Assembly: GCA_031280545.1 (NCBI GenBank)
Contig: JAITGP010000040.1
Location: 1-8,138 of the forward strand
Length of the DNA: 8,138 nt
Direction: 5' to 3'
From: Candidatus Peribacteria bacterium
GTDB taxonomy: Bacteria > Patescibacteria > JAEDAM01 > Absconditabacterales > Absconditicoccaceae
A program made the translations under genes and the position numbers. Shown here piece after piece: positions 1-7,293 of the stretch. Within the stretch, counting starts at the first letter, position 1, and every line of letters starts with the position of its first letter. The notes below the pieces were generated by a model, which saw only the letters and a list, made by a program, of their open reading frames with translations, did not search any database and was not told where the DNA came from.

Positions 1-119
1 GACTTATACTCTCATCTGGTTCTAGTCCTTTTACATTCACTGCCCAGTTACTCATCATCTTCGCTGCCTCTGCTCTGTTGATGTCTCTGTACAGGCCTGC
101 ATTGTCTATTGAGGAGACT
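1..119 (-). repeat. Left arm of 119-bp perfect inverted repeat
   Basis: Bases 1-119 are the exact reverse complement of 8020-8138, with no mismatch over 119 bp. The match stops at the inner edge: base 120 is a, where pairing with 8019 (c) would need g. The repeat is coding in the right copy, where it specifies the RAEAAKMMSNWA-type SLH segment. Both outer ends coincide with the window ends, so the true repeat may extend further outward. That is also what an assembler produces when a contig ends at a shared k-mer node. Confidence 0.97.
1..119 (-). pseudogene. Start-less SLH-type gene fragment (silent copy?)
   Basis: Read on the minus strand from 119 to 1, this encodes the same residues as the right-hand SLH-type protein from about residue 50 onward (VSSIDNAGLYRDINRAEAAK and on), leaving the window on the left. 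Upstream in the same frame there are only 14 codons, mostly Phe/Leu (ttt, ctt, ttc, tta), before a TAG at 161-163. None of them is ATG, GTG or TTG. There is no signal peptide and no recognisable promoter; the neighbour alkD starts at 174 and points the other way. The copy therefore looks headless: a pseudogene, a silent cassette awaiting recombination, or an assembly join. The rest lies outside the window. Confidence 0.45.
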
Positions 120-139
120 AAAAAAAGAAAAAAATCTGC

Positions 140-167
140 TTTACTATAAAGGAATAATTCCTATATT
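140..167 (+). promoter_or_regulatory. Possible alkD promoter with internal palindrome
   Basis: A weak -35 (TTTACT, 140-145) lies 16 bp before a -10 (TATATT, 162-167). Transcription would start at or next to the ATG at 174, giving a leaderless mRNA. The spacer contains a perfect palindrome, AGGAAT-A-ATTCCT (150-162), which could be an operator. An alternative -10, TATAAA at 145-150, has no matching -35. Based on consensus similarity only. Confidence 0.35.
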
Positions 168-173
168 CCTAGC

Positions 174-869
174 ATGTATACTACTCTTCTTGCGACTTTA
201 CAATCCTATGCATCTCCAGAAAAAGCTAGAATTCTGCAACGTTTTTTCAAAACAAGTAAGGGAGACTATGGCGAAGGCGATAAATTTCTCTGAATTGTAG
301 TCCCTCATACAAGAAAGGTTGCCAAAGAGTTCAAAAATCTCCCCCTTCCATCAGTAGAAAAACTTCTCCATAGTGAGCGACATGAAGCTAGACTTTGTGC
401 TTTACTCATTCTGATCGAACAGGCGAGAAAAAATGAAGTTTCTGATGATATTATTCAGCTTTATTTGAGTAATACGAGTTATATTAATAATTGGGATTTA
501 GTGGATCTTACTGCACCAGAAATCGTAGGATGCTATTATTTCGACAAAGACCGCTCTCTTCTGTACCAGTTTGCTAAATCAAATTTACTTCGAGAGAAGA
601 GAATTGCAGTAATAGCAACCTTCTATTTCATCAAACAGGGGCAATATCAAGATACCTTCAAACTAGCGGAGATATTGCTAAGTGACAAAGAGGACTTACT
701 ACAAAAAGCTGTTGGGCGAATGCTTCGCGAAGTAGGAAAAAGAGTAGATGTAAATCTACTCCGTTGTTTCCTTGATATCCATGTTCTTGAAATGCCTAGA
801 ACCATGCTTCGCTATGCAATAGAGAAACTTCCTGAAGAAGAAAGAAAATCTTATTTGCAAAGAAGATAG
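174..869 (+). CDS. DNA alkylation repair protein (AlkD-like HEAT-repeat glycosylase)
   Basis: 231 residues, DNA alkylation repair family (Pfam DNA_alkylation type). Family members are all-helical HEAT-like proteins that excise N3-/N7-alkylated purines; activity here is inferred. The N-terminus has the family block GDYGEGDKFLG (G40 encoded by TGA at 291) then VPHTRKVAKEF. The centre has NNWDLVDL, where W107 and D111 keep the W-x3-D spacing of the AlkD active site, followed by REKRIAVIATFYFIKQG, which supplies a conserved Arg (probably R143). The C-terminus has KAVGRMLREVGKR and MPRTMLRYAIEKLP. Under the standard code only the part from 465 is open; reading TGA as Gly joins it to the ATG at 174, the first start after an in-frame TAA at 147. 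There is no Shine-Dalgarno. The gene ends one base from the convergent rpsB stop. Assignment to AlkD proper rather than a sister subfamily is uncertain. Confidence 0.92.
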
Positions 870-870
870 C

Positions 871-1533
871 CTAAGGTAAGATATTTTTAATTACAAAATC
901 TATTGCTTTATGGGAATTTACATTTGCCATAATGATCTTGTTTTCATCCCAGTATCTAGGGAAGTTAGTAGAGGCGATCACGATAGTTTCCAATCCTGCA
1001 ACTTTTTTTGCTTCATCAAGCAATACTCCAAGCATAGCTCCATCTAATACGATTACAATATCAGGTTTTTTAGTAAGTTTGGTCACTCCTCTATAGATTT
1101 TATTTACTCTCGCAAATTTTCTCTTGTAGATGAGCTGTTCTTTTTTAGTCAATGTAGTGTAAGCATCACTTTCCATAAATTTTTCCATATCGTTGATGGT
1201 ATCTATTCTTTTTTTGAAAGTAGCAAAGTTGGTCAAGAATCCTCCAGGGATTTTGTAATCTAAATAAGAGAATCCAGCTTTTTTAGCATGGTCTGCTAAG
1301 TCCTGAGCATACATTTTCTTTTCAGATACTACCAAGATTTCTTTTCCAGCTTTTTTAGCTTCTTGTAAGTATTCGTGAATGGTATTAATTTGGTTAGCGA
1401 TAATTTCTGGGTTGATCACTACCAATCCTTTGGTAATCTCCGCTCGATAAGGAGAAGTTTTTGGGTGAGATTCGTTTTTGAGCGAACCGAGGTGGGCGTT
1501 AGCGTCCACTACTTGTTGTGCAGTTACTGCCAT
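871..1533 (-). CDS. rpsB: 30S ribosomal protein S2
   Basis: 220 residues. S2 sits at the head/body junction of the small ribosomal subunit and is needed for S1 binding and initiation. Family features in order: N-terminal DANAHLGSLKNESHPKTSPY (residues 10-29, corresponding to the usual H-x-GH...WNPKM.PY region); KEILVVSEKKMYAQDLADHA (the equivalent of ILFVGTKKQAQ); PGGFLTNFATFKKRI (the equivalent of GG.LTNF.T.R..I); a coiled-coil insert ending LTKKEQLIYKRKF; then PDIVIVLDGAMLGVLLDEAKK and a divergent nucleotide-site-like end, FPRYWDENKIIMANVNSHKAI. The protein is slightly shorter than usual, at the C-terminus. It contains no UGA codon among about ten glycines, unlike its neighbours. The stop is TAG. 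No Shine-Dalgarno precedes the ATG. It has its own promoter at 1643-1672 and lies downstream of tRNA-Ser on the same strand. tsf, the common neighbour, is not seen. Confidence 0.93.
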   Translation of the reverse strand: MAVTAQQVVDANAHLGSLKNESHPKTSPYRAEITKGLVVINPEIIANQINTIHEYLQEAKKAGKEILVVSEKKMYAQDLADHAKKAGFSYLDYKIPGGFLTNFATFKKRIDTINDMEKFMESDAYTTLTKKEQLIYKRKFARVNKIYRGVTKLTKKPDIVIVLDGAMLGVLLDEAKKVAGLETIVIASTNFPRYWDENKIIMANVNSHKAIDFVIKNILP

Positions 1534-1575
1534 AATAGAAGAGAATTAAGAAGATAAATCAGAGCGAAAGATTGT

Positions 1576-1611
1576 CAATCAATTCATACATCGTGTGCTT
1601 AAAATTGATTG
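1576..1611 (-). promoter_or_regulatory. Stem-loop in the rpsB 5' leader
   Basis: A perfect 9-bp inverted repeat (CAATCAATT at 1576-1584, AATTGATTG at 1603-1611) encloses an 18-nt loop. It lies in the roughly 100-nt untranslated leader between the predicted rpsB transcription start and the ATG. Many bacteria control rpsB by S2 binding a structured leader, so this is a candidate autoregulatory element. No poly-T run follows, so it is not an intrinsic terminator. The regulatory role is inferred. Confidence 0.45.
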
Positions 1612-1642
1612 CTTCACGTTTCACATCTGTGAATAACAGTAT

Positions 1643-1672
1643 ATTATATACTGATTTGCTTGGAGATTTCAA
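1643..1672 (-). promoter_or_regulatory. rpsB promoter (sigma-70 type)
   Basis: On the minus strand, TTGAAA (plus 1667-1672) is followed after 18 bp by a perfect TATAAT (plus 1643-1648). Transcription would start near 1635, leaving about 100 nt of leader before the rpsB ATG at 1533. It lies just downstream of tRNA-Ser, so rpsB can be transcribed independently of the tRNA. Confidence 0.75.
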
Positions 1673-1697
1673 GCCTTTTACCGTTTATGACCAAGAT

Positions 1698-1783
1698 CGG
1701 AAGATTAGGGATTCGAACCCTAGATACACAGGGTGCATACACGTACTCCAAACGTGCGCCTTCGACCACTCGGCCAATCTTCC
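1698..1783 (-). tRNA. tRNA-Ser(GGA)
   Basis: Full class II cloverleaf on the minus strand. Acceptor stem GGAAGAT/ATCTTCC with discriminator G; D arm GCC-GAGTGGTCGAA-GGC; anticodon arm CACGT-TTGGAGT-ACGTG, with the anticodon GGA at plus 1747-1749 (reads UCC/UCU); long variable arm with a 5-bp stem (ATGCA/TGTAT, one G-U pair), as expected for serine; T arm TAGGG-TTCGAAT-CCCTA. No CCA is encoded, so the 3' end must be added by nucleotidyltransferase. All stems pair fully. It is transcribed toward rpsB. A palindrome TTCTCA-G-TGAGAA (1786-1798) sits just upstream of the mature 5' end. Confidence 0.97.
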
Positions 1784-1801
1784 ACTTCTCAGTGAGAAAT
1801 A

Positions 1802-1829
1802 AATATACAGAATTAGAATGTTTTTTCAA
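1802..1829 (-). promoter_or_regulatory. tRNA-Ser promoter
   Basis: On the minus strand, TTGAAA (plus 1824-1829), a 16-bp spacer, then TATATT (plus 1802-1807). The start would lie about 12 nt before the mature tRNA 5' end. It shares the 100-bp divergent region with the murD promoter. Confidence 0.6.
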
Positions 1830-1857
1830 TTGTTTTTTAGTGGTGCTTGTATATAGT
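1830..1857 (+). promoter_or_regulatory. Possible murD promoter
   Basis: TTGTTT (1830-1835), a 16-bp spacer and TATAGT (1852-1857) give a moderate match to a sigma-70 promoter in the region between divergent tRNA-Ser and murD. It would leave a leader of about 22 nt before the ATG at 1886. Confidence 0.4.
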
Positions 1858-1885
1858 GGAAGTGTTTAGTTCTCTAAAAAGCTGG

Positions 1886-3217
1886 ATGAATTTAAAAGAG
1901 TATCAGCATAAAAAGATAGCAATCCTCGGATATGGAACGGAAGGAAAATCGACATTCAACTTTTTGCTAAAAAATGGAATTTCTGAAAACCAAATTACCC
2001 TTCTCGACAAAACCCTTGATGAAAATTACTTACAACATTTGGCAGACTACGATATCATTTTCAAATCAGCAGGAATCCCCTATTTCCCAGAGATTCAAGC
2101 TGTTGCTGATAAAGTCATTACTCAAGTGCAGTTTTTTTTCGATCATTACCAAGGAAAAGTGATTGCTATCACTGCCAGTAAGGGGAAAACGACGATGACT
2201 TCGCTCACTTATGCATTCCTAAAAAATGCTGGCTACAACGTGAAAGTGGTTGGAAATATCGGAAAACCCGTGTTAGAGGAAATCGATTTTGATCAGGAGT
2301 ATGACTACGTAGTGATTGAGCTTTCCAGCTATATGTTGCAAACATTGAAAAAACAGAATTTTATTTCTCTGCTTGGAGCGATTTTCCCTGAACATCTAGA
2401 TCGACACGGAGGAATGAAGCAGTATATGCAGGCAAAGTTAAGGATTTTAGAAGGAAGTGAGAGGAATATTGTATTTAGTTCTACGTTGTCGGCAGAACCT
2501 CTTTTCCGCTTTGCTCCCTATCCGACAGCTCGGATCCAATCCCCCTTCTCAGGGGGATCCACAACTGGTGTTGTAGGAACTATTCCTTGTTGAAGATGAA
2601 CGAAGTATGATTGGGATACAGACTTCTTTTATGTTTGAGAAAGGAAAGTATTCCCGTTGAAAGACGTACAATTATTGGGAGAGCATAATTTGTGGAATAT
2701 CAGTGCGGTGGTAGCATTGGCAGATCTTCTCCATATTGATGATAAGGTGTTGCAACAGACGGTGAAAGCTTTTCAGCCGGTACAACATAGGCTGCAGAAA
2801 GTGGAGACATTTAAAGGAATTACCTTTTATGATGATGCGATTTCTACGACACCTGACTCAACGATCGCAGCATTAGATGCCTTGGGAGAGCAGGTGGAAA
2901 CAATCTTTTTGGGAGGATTGGATAGAGGGTATGATTTCACTCCATTGATAGAAAAAATCAAAAAAAGTCAGATTAAAAATATTGTTTTTTTCCCAGAAAG
3001 TGGGGAAAAGATTGCAGAAATGTTGAAAGAGGGCTACAACACCCTTCACACTTCGAATATGGAAGAAGCTGTGAAGTTTGCCTATCAGTATACTTCGTCT
3101 GGGAAAGTGTGCTTACTTTCGACGGCTTCGCCGAGTTATACCGTATGGAAAAATTTTGAAGAAAAAGGGGATTTATTCCAAAAGTTTGTACTCCAACAAG
3201 GTACTACTTTAGTCTAA
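1886..3217 (+). CDS. murD: UDP-N-acetylmuramoylalanine--D-glutamate ligase
   Basis: 443 residues, normal for the family. MurD is the cytoplasmic ATP-dependent Mur ligase that adds D-Glu to UDP-MurNAc-L-Ala. Domains: an N-terminal Rossmann-like UDP-binding part (KKIAILGYGTEGKST); a central ATPase domain with the P-loop variant ASKGKTT (97-103), ELSSYMLQ, HLDRHGG (from 170) and the lysine normally carbamylated in QAKLRI (K184); a C-terminal domain with LLGEHNLWN (H267), HRLQKV, FYDDAISTTPDST (replacing the usual NDSKATN), GGLDRGYDF and STASPSYTVWKNFEEKGDLF. The glycines at 236, 238 and 251 are UGA codons (2591, 2597, 2636); under the standard code the gene would split in two. ATG 1886 fits the MurD N-terminus better than the upstream TTG at 1847. 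About 14 more residues than in E. coli MurD lie between K184 and H267, where three hairpins cluster. pepF follows after 28 bp, probably co-transcribed. Confidence 0.95.
2539..2587 (+). repeat. Three tandem stem-loops inside murD
   Basis: Three inverted repeats follow one another in 49 bp: ATCCCCC (2539-2545) with GGGGGAT (2552-2558), loop TTCTCA; ACAAC (2561-2565) with GTTGT (2570-2574), loop TGGT; AGGAA (2575-2579) with TTCCT (2583-2587), loop CTA. Flanking GGATCC copies lie at 2532-2537 and 2555-2560. The block is more G+C-rich than its surroundings, encodes QSPFSGGSTTGVVGTIP, which does not resemble MurD, and coincides with the extra residues of this protein. It may be a small palindromic element inserted in frame. 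The first hairpin has no poly-T run after it, so a terminator is unlikely. Confidence 0.5.
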
Positions 3218-3245
3218 CGTTATTTATCTCTCTACCTTATAGCTT

Positions 3246-5042
3246 ATGTCTGAAATTACAACTACACGAACTTTCGAGGAATTACTTCCCTCTACGGATC
3301 CCACTTATCGAACAACTAAGAGAAAAGAAGTTCAGTTGCTTTTTTCTGATTTTGTGAAGAAATGGGAGAAAAATCAAATCTATTTAACGGATGCCAGTGC
3401 CCTGCGTAAGGCTCTGGATGAATACGAAATGCTTCAGGGAGGCAATGGACCAGGCACAGGAGATGATTTTGGAGTCATCGGTGCAGAAAGTTATTATTTT
3501 TGGCTACAAAAGCAGATTCATTCTGATCAGGAAGAATTTCTCTCAGGAGCGAATAAAGCCGATGAATTTGCTGTGCAAATGCAGAATACTTTACTCTTCT
3601 TTGAGCTTTCTCTTTCAAGCATTTCTCCTGAAAAGCAATCAGAATTTTTGTCTACTCCTCTTTTAGAGCCTTATCGTCATTTTTTGGAGAAGAAATTTGC
3701 GGAAGCAAAACACTTACTCACTCCAGAAGGCGAAAAAATTCTGAATATCCTCTCCAAGACCTCCTATGAAAATCGGGTGAGTATGGTGGAGAAAATTTTG
3801 GCTGAGCATGAAGTTGACAATCTCTCTTTTGAGCAGCTACTTCATCTCTGTGGCGACCAAGATGAAGGAAAAAGAAAGCGGGCTGAACAACAAGTGCATG
3901 AGATTTTAGCTGAGCTGGCTCCTATCGCAGAAAATGAGCTCAATTCTGTGCTAGAATATAAAAAAGAAGTAGATCAGCTTCGCAACTTTTCTTCCCCTGA
4001 AGCCTCCAGATTCCTGAATGATGATATAGAGTCTGAAGTAGTAGAGGCAATGGTAAGCCAAGTTAAAGCGTCTTACAGTATTTCACAGCAGTTTTACAAG
4101 CTAAAAGCCAAGCTCCTCGGGAAAGATACTCTGACCTATGCAGAAAAAATCCTCAAATACGGATCTCTGGATAAAGAATATTCCTTCGATGAAGCGGTAG
4201 CCACTGTTCGCGAGACGATCAATGTGTTAGATCCTGTTTTCTGAGATATTTTTGAAGAGTTTCTGACTATGGGGAAAATTGATGTCTACCCTGGAAAAGG
4301 GAAAAGAGGAGGAGCCTTTTGCTCTGATACTACTAAAACGCTTCCTGTCTACCTGATGTTGAATTACACAGGGAAAATTAGAGAGGTATCTACCCTCATT
4401 CACGAGCTTGGGCATGGGATTAATGCTATTTTGCAACGTAAACAAAATGCTCTCAACTATGGAGCAGTAGTCTCTACTGCTGAAGTAGCAAGCACGTTTT
4501 TTGAAAACGTATTGATCAGAAAGCTTTCTGCGGATTTGGAAGGGGAGGAACTTTTGACGTTTCGTGTGTCTGTACTGGATGATATGGTGGCTACCATACA
4601 AAGGCAAGTGGCTTGTTTCTGTTTTGAACAACGTTTACATAAGGCTTTCCGTGCAGAAGGCTATCTTACGAGCCAAAAAATCTGACAGCTTTTTCTCACC
4701 TCTATGCAAGAGTATATGGGAGATGCTATCACTTTTTCTGAGGGAACGCAATATTGGCGGATCTATTGGAGTCATATTAGATACTTTTTCTATGTTTATT
4801 CGTATGCTTCGGGGGATTTGATCTCCAAATCTATGGAATCACTGCTTCATCAGGGGAAAATATCTATTGAGCAGATAAAAGACTTCCTCTCTGCTGGAAG
4901 AAACGCCTCACCAAAGGAGACCTTTTTGAAAATGGGGATCGATATCGCTCAGCCAGAGTTTTGGAAAGCGGGATTAGAAGAGATGCAGAAGTATTTATCA
5001 GAGACAGAGGAATTGGCGAAAAGGTTGGGGAAAGTTATTTAA
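3246..5042 (+). CDS. pepF: Oligoendopeptidase F-type M3 metallopeptidase
   Basis: 598 residues, the usual length of PepF. M3 peptidases are cytoplasmic zinc enzymes that cut oligopeptides. The C-terminal catalytic half has GKIDVYPGKGKRGGAF, the zinc motif HELGH (386-390, in STLIHELGHGINAIL) and the third ligand candidate E413 in STAEVASTFFEN, then EYMGDAI and the helical YWSHIRYFFYVYSYASGDL. The N-terminal half is the helical PepF_N-type domain. G333 (in VFGDIF) and G480 (in QKIGQLF) are UGA codons at 4242 and 4683; under the standard code the gene breaks into three pieces, with HELGH in the middle one. The ATG at 3246 directly follows an in-frame TAG at 3240, so the start is firm. It has no Shine-Dalgarno and no promoter of its own in the 28-bp gap after murD. 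No signal peptide. The 3' end overlaps convergent uvrC by 8 bp. Confidence 0.94.
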
Positions 5043-6720
5043 CTGAAAATTCTCCCTTCATTTGTTGTTTTCTATAATAGTTCGAAAATCTGTGAGCTTC
5101 GTCACGGAGTTTTATCAGAAGTTTGTCTGCTTGATCATAGGTTAACGGAATTTCCTTAATATTCCACTCTTCATCAAAAAAATACACTCTTTCGCCTATA
5201 AGATCTACAAGGGAACGAGCCGAACGAGAACCGATAGCAGATTTGTTTCTGGCTTCTCCTTTCCCTAAAGAAATAAAATCAACCATTTCAAAAATCTGTC
5301 TGAATTTTTCATTTTCTTCATATAATTTTTTCACTACACCTAGTTGCCCTTTTCATCAGTCGAGAATAAGGACACTAGGGAGAATCGGAACCTCAGGGTT
5401 TTTTGGAAGTTTTACCAATCTACGTTCTAATACCTCCGCCAAGGAAGCATAATCATCACTCTGCCCTTTTACCGTCTGAATTTTATATTTACGATACCCT
5501 TTTTTTTCAGGCAGTCCTCCAACCATACAGCTCACTCCTCCACTGATCCACCCCCCAGATAAATGTGAAATATCCACACATTCCATACGATAAGGGAAAT
5601 TTTTCAAATGATACTTTTTTTGAAGTACGGTGAGTAAGTCATTATAAAAATTCTCTCCTTCAAAGGAGGTCGCAACGAGATAACTCTCAAAGAAATTATT
5701 TATCATCTGGGATAAGGCTGACTGTTCAGATTTCAAAAACTTCATTCCCTTTGACCATGCTAAGAGATGCTGATAATCCATTTCTATTGTCTCTAATTCT
5801 CCTAATTCTATTTCAAATCATGCCAATATATGCGAAAAATCTCACTCCTCCAAGGAAACTTTTTCACGGACTACGTCAATCAATCTTCCTTCATAAAAAT
5901 TGAGGAGAACGAAAATGGTTCGTGTTCAAACTTGTCTCATTTCTAAGACATATCCAGAAGTATTTTTTGATAATTCCACATGTTGCTTTTCAACTAACTC
6001 TGCAATATGGCGATAAATATCTCTCAAATTTGCAGCCCATTCAAAATGTTGACGAGTAACTGCTACTTCGATTTGATGAAGAATTTCTGTTTCTATCCAT
6101 TTGGTATCGCCTTTGAAAAAGGAAATGAATTGCTTCATAATAGTTCTATATTCATCTTTTACTTCTGTTGGAGGAAATTTTTTGCCTCCACCCGCGTAGA
6201 TAGGACAGCCAGCACATCGCCCATTACATAACTTTAAATAATAATCTGAACATAAGACTCCTTTCTTAAATTGTACATTTCCGCAAGTCCTATATTGTAA
6301 GATATATCTCAAATATTGAAGCAATTTCTTTAATTCATACGTATTATGCTTTGGTCAAATGTAGGTCGCTTTATCGTTTTTTTTCATTCTAGTTGTTATC
6401 ACTTGAGGAAATTCATGATGAGTAAGTTTTATATAGGTATAACCGTTTCCTCCTTTTAACATACTATTGTAAAAAGGTTTATGTTTTTTAATGAGATTGC
6501 TCTCCAAATATAATGCTTCTCCTTCATTTTTCACTACCAAAAAGTCCACAGTATGTGCTTTTACAAGCATTTCTTGTTTTCGAAGAGAACCGGGAGCGAA
6601 GTATTGGGACACTCTTTTCTGCAGATTTTTAGCTTTTCCTATATAGAGGATCGTGCCACTAGCGTCTTTGAAAAGGTAGACTCCTGGATCGTTGGGGAGA
6701 TGAGAAAGGTCGATGTGCAT
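5035..6720 (-). CDS. uvrC: Excinuclease ABC subunit C
   Basis: 561 residues. UvrC makes both incisions in nucleotide excision repair after UvrA/UvrB recognise damage. Order: GIY-YIG nuclease (DPGVYLF...ILYIGKAKNLQKRV, 11-37); YIGPKHNTYEL (G122); four cysteines C146, C157, C165, C169 with the spacing of the UvrC iron-sulfur site, plus C172; UVR domain (about 208-243, EWAANLRD); RNase H-type C-terminal nuclease with D383 (ECVDISHLSGG), D454 (LILDGGKGQL) and H543 (LRDEAHRF). Six glycines are UGA: 122, 265, 293, 301, 455 and 456; the last two are adjacent and form the conserved GG. Without recoding the gene falls into four or more pieces. Only 18 residues follow H543, so the helix-hairpin-helix pair usual at the C-terminus is missing. 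The stop is TAA. It starts 17 bp after the pilin-like gene and is probably co-transcribed with it. Confidence 0.95.
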
Positions 6721-6737
6721 GGTTCATATATACAGAT

Positions 6738-7265
6738 TTACGTTCCACTTGCAAGATACTGAATCAATCTGACGATAGCATAGGATGCAGAGACTAAAAG
6801 CAGACCAATAGCAGCGTTGATCATACCTGTCTGAGCGGTTTTTCTTTTAGTAGAATCTCCATCCCTTCCTGACATTACAAAGAGGACTCCACTTCGGATA
6901 AATGCCAGAGTGACGATTGTACCAATGAAAAAGGTAGCTGCGAGAACAAGGTCTTGGACAAAGGTGAGGACAGAGGTTCTATCATCAGTAGGGGTTTGAG
7001 CTTTCAGTCCGAGCATTTTCGCTACATCCATTTTACATCCTACTCCTTTCATACAATCAGGAGTCATCGTAAGTCAAATAGAAGAGGAGGAAGTTGGTGT
7101 GGATGTTTCTTTATAGTTAGCACAGGCTCCATTTTCTGCATGTCTTATACAGTTAGGGTCTGGATCTTTCCATTGGTCGCTTGTATCTTGTGCAAAAATC
7201 TGCCCATAGAAGAAAGCTTCAATAAGGATAAGAGAAAATATTCCTATTACTATTTTTTTCATCAT
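6738..7265 (-). CDS. Signal-peptide, two-TM protein resembling type IV secretion pilin
   Basis: 175 residues from ATG 7265 (174 from ATG 7262). Seen: a signal peptide (MMKKIVIGIFSLILIEAFF, cleavage likely after IFA25); an extracytoplasmic Ser/Thr/Pro-rich part with four cysteines (39, 48, 71, 77) that could form disulfides; a TM segment at about 102-131; a short charged loop, SGRDGDSTKRKTAQTG; a second TM at about 148-171 (MINAAIGLLLVSASYAIVRL). The TM-loop-TM pattern, with S-G-D then K-rich and A-x-G-L residues, resembles VirB2/TrbC-like T4SS pilin proteins frequent in candidate-phylum bacteria; this is family resemblance, not proof. G64 is a UGA codon (7074-7076), which fuses the signal peptide to the TM part. 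The promoter at 7294-7322 lies only about 20 nt upstream, excluding the longer reading from 7469. It probably forms an operon with uvrC. Confidence 0.8.
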
Positions 7266-7293
7266 ATATACAGAGAAAACTAAATACTCTCTA

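Noticed and set aside
109..300. 63-codon plus-strand ORF from TTG 109 with a hydrophobic stretch
   Set aside because: It overlaps the real alkD-like frame, which is shifted by one base and shows strong family motifs from ATG 174; the hydrophobicity is an out-of-frame shadow.
1375..1557. Plus-strand ORF opposite the start of rpsB
   Set aside because: Shadow of rpsB; no domain or start signal.
1551..1578. Second rpsB promoter on the minus strand (TTGACA, 16 bp, TATCTT)
   Set aside because: The -35 is perfect, but the -10 is weak and the -35 falls within the leader stem; the upstream TTGAAA-18-TATAAT is the better call.
2539..2558. G+C-rich hairpin in murD as an intrinsic terminator
   Set aside because: No T-run follows, and the murD frame continues into conserved C-terminal motifs.
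2591..2656. Frameshift or pseudogene interpretation of murD, pepF, uvrC and the alkD-like gene
   Set aside because: Every interruption is a TGA in an unchanged frame, and Gly restores family motifs at several sites; there is no frame change, so these are intact genes under the UGA=Gly code.
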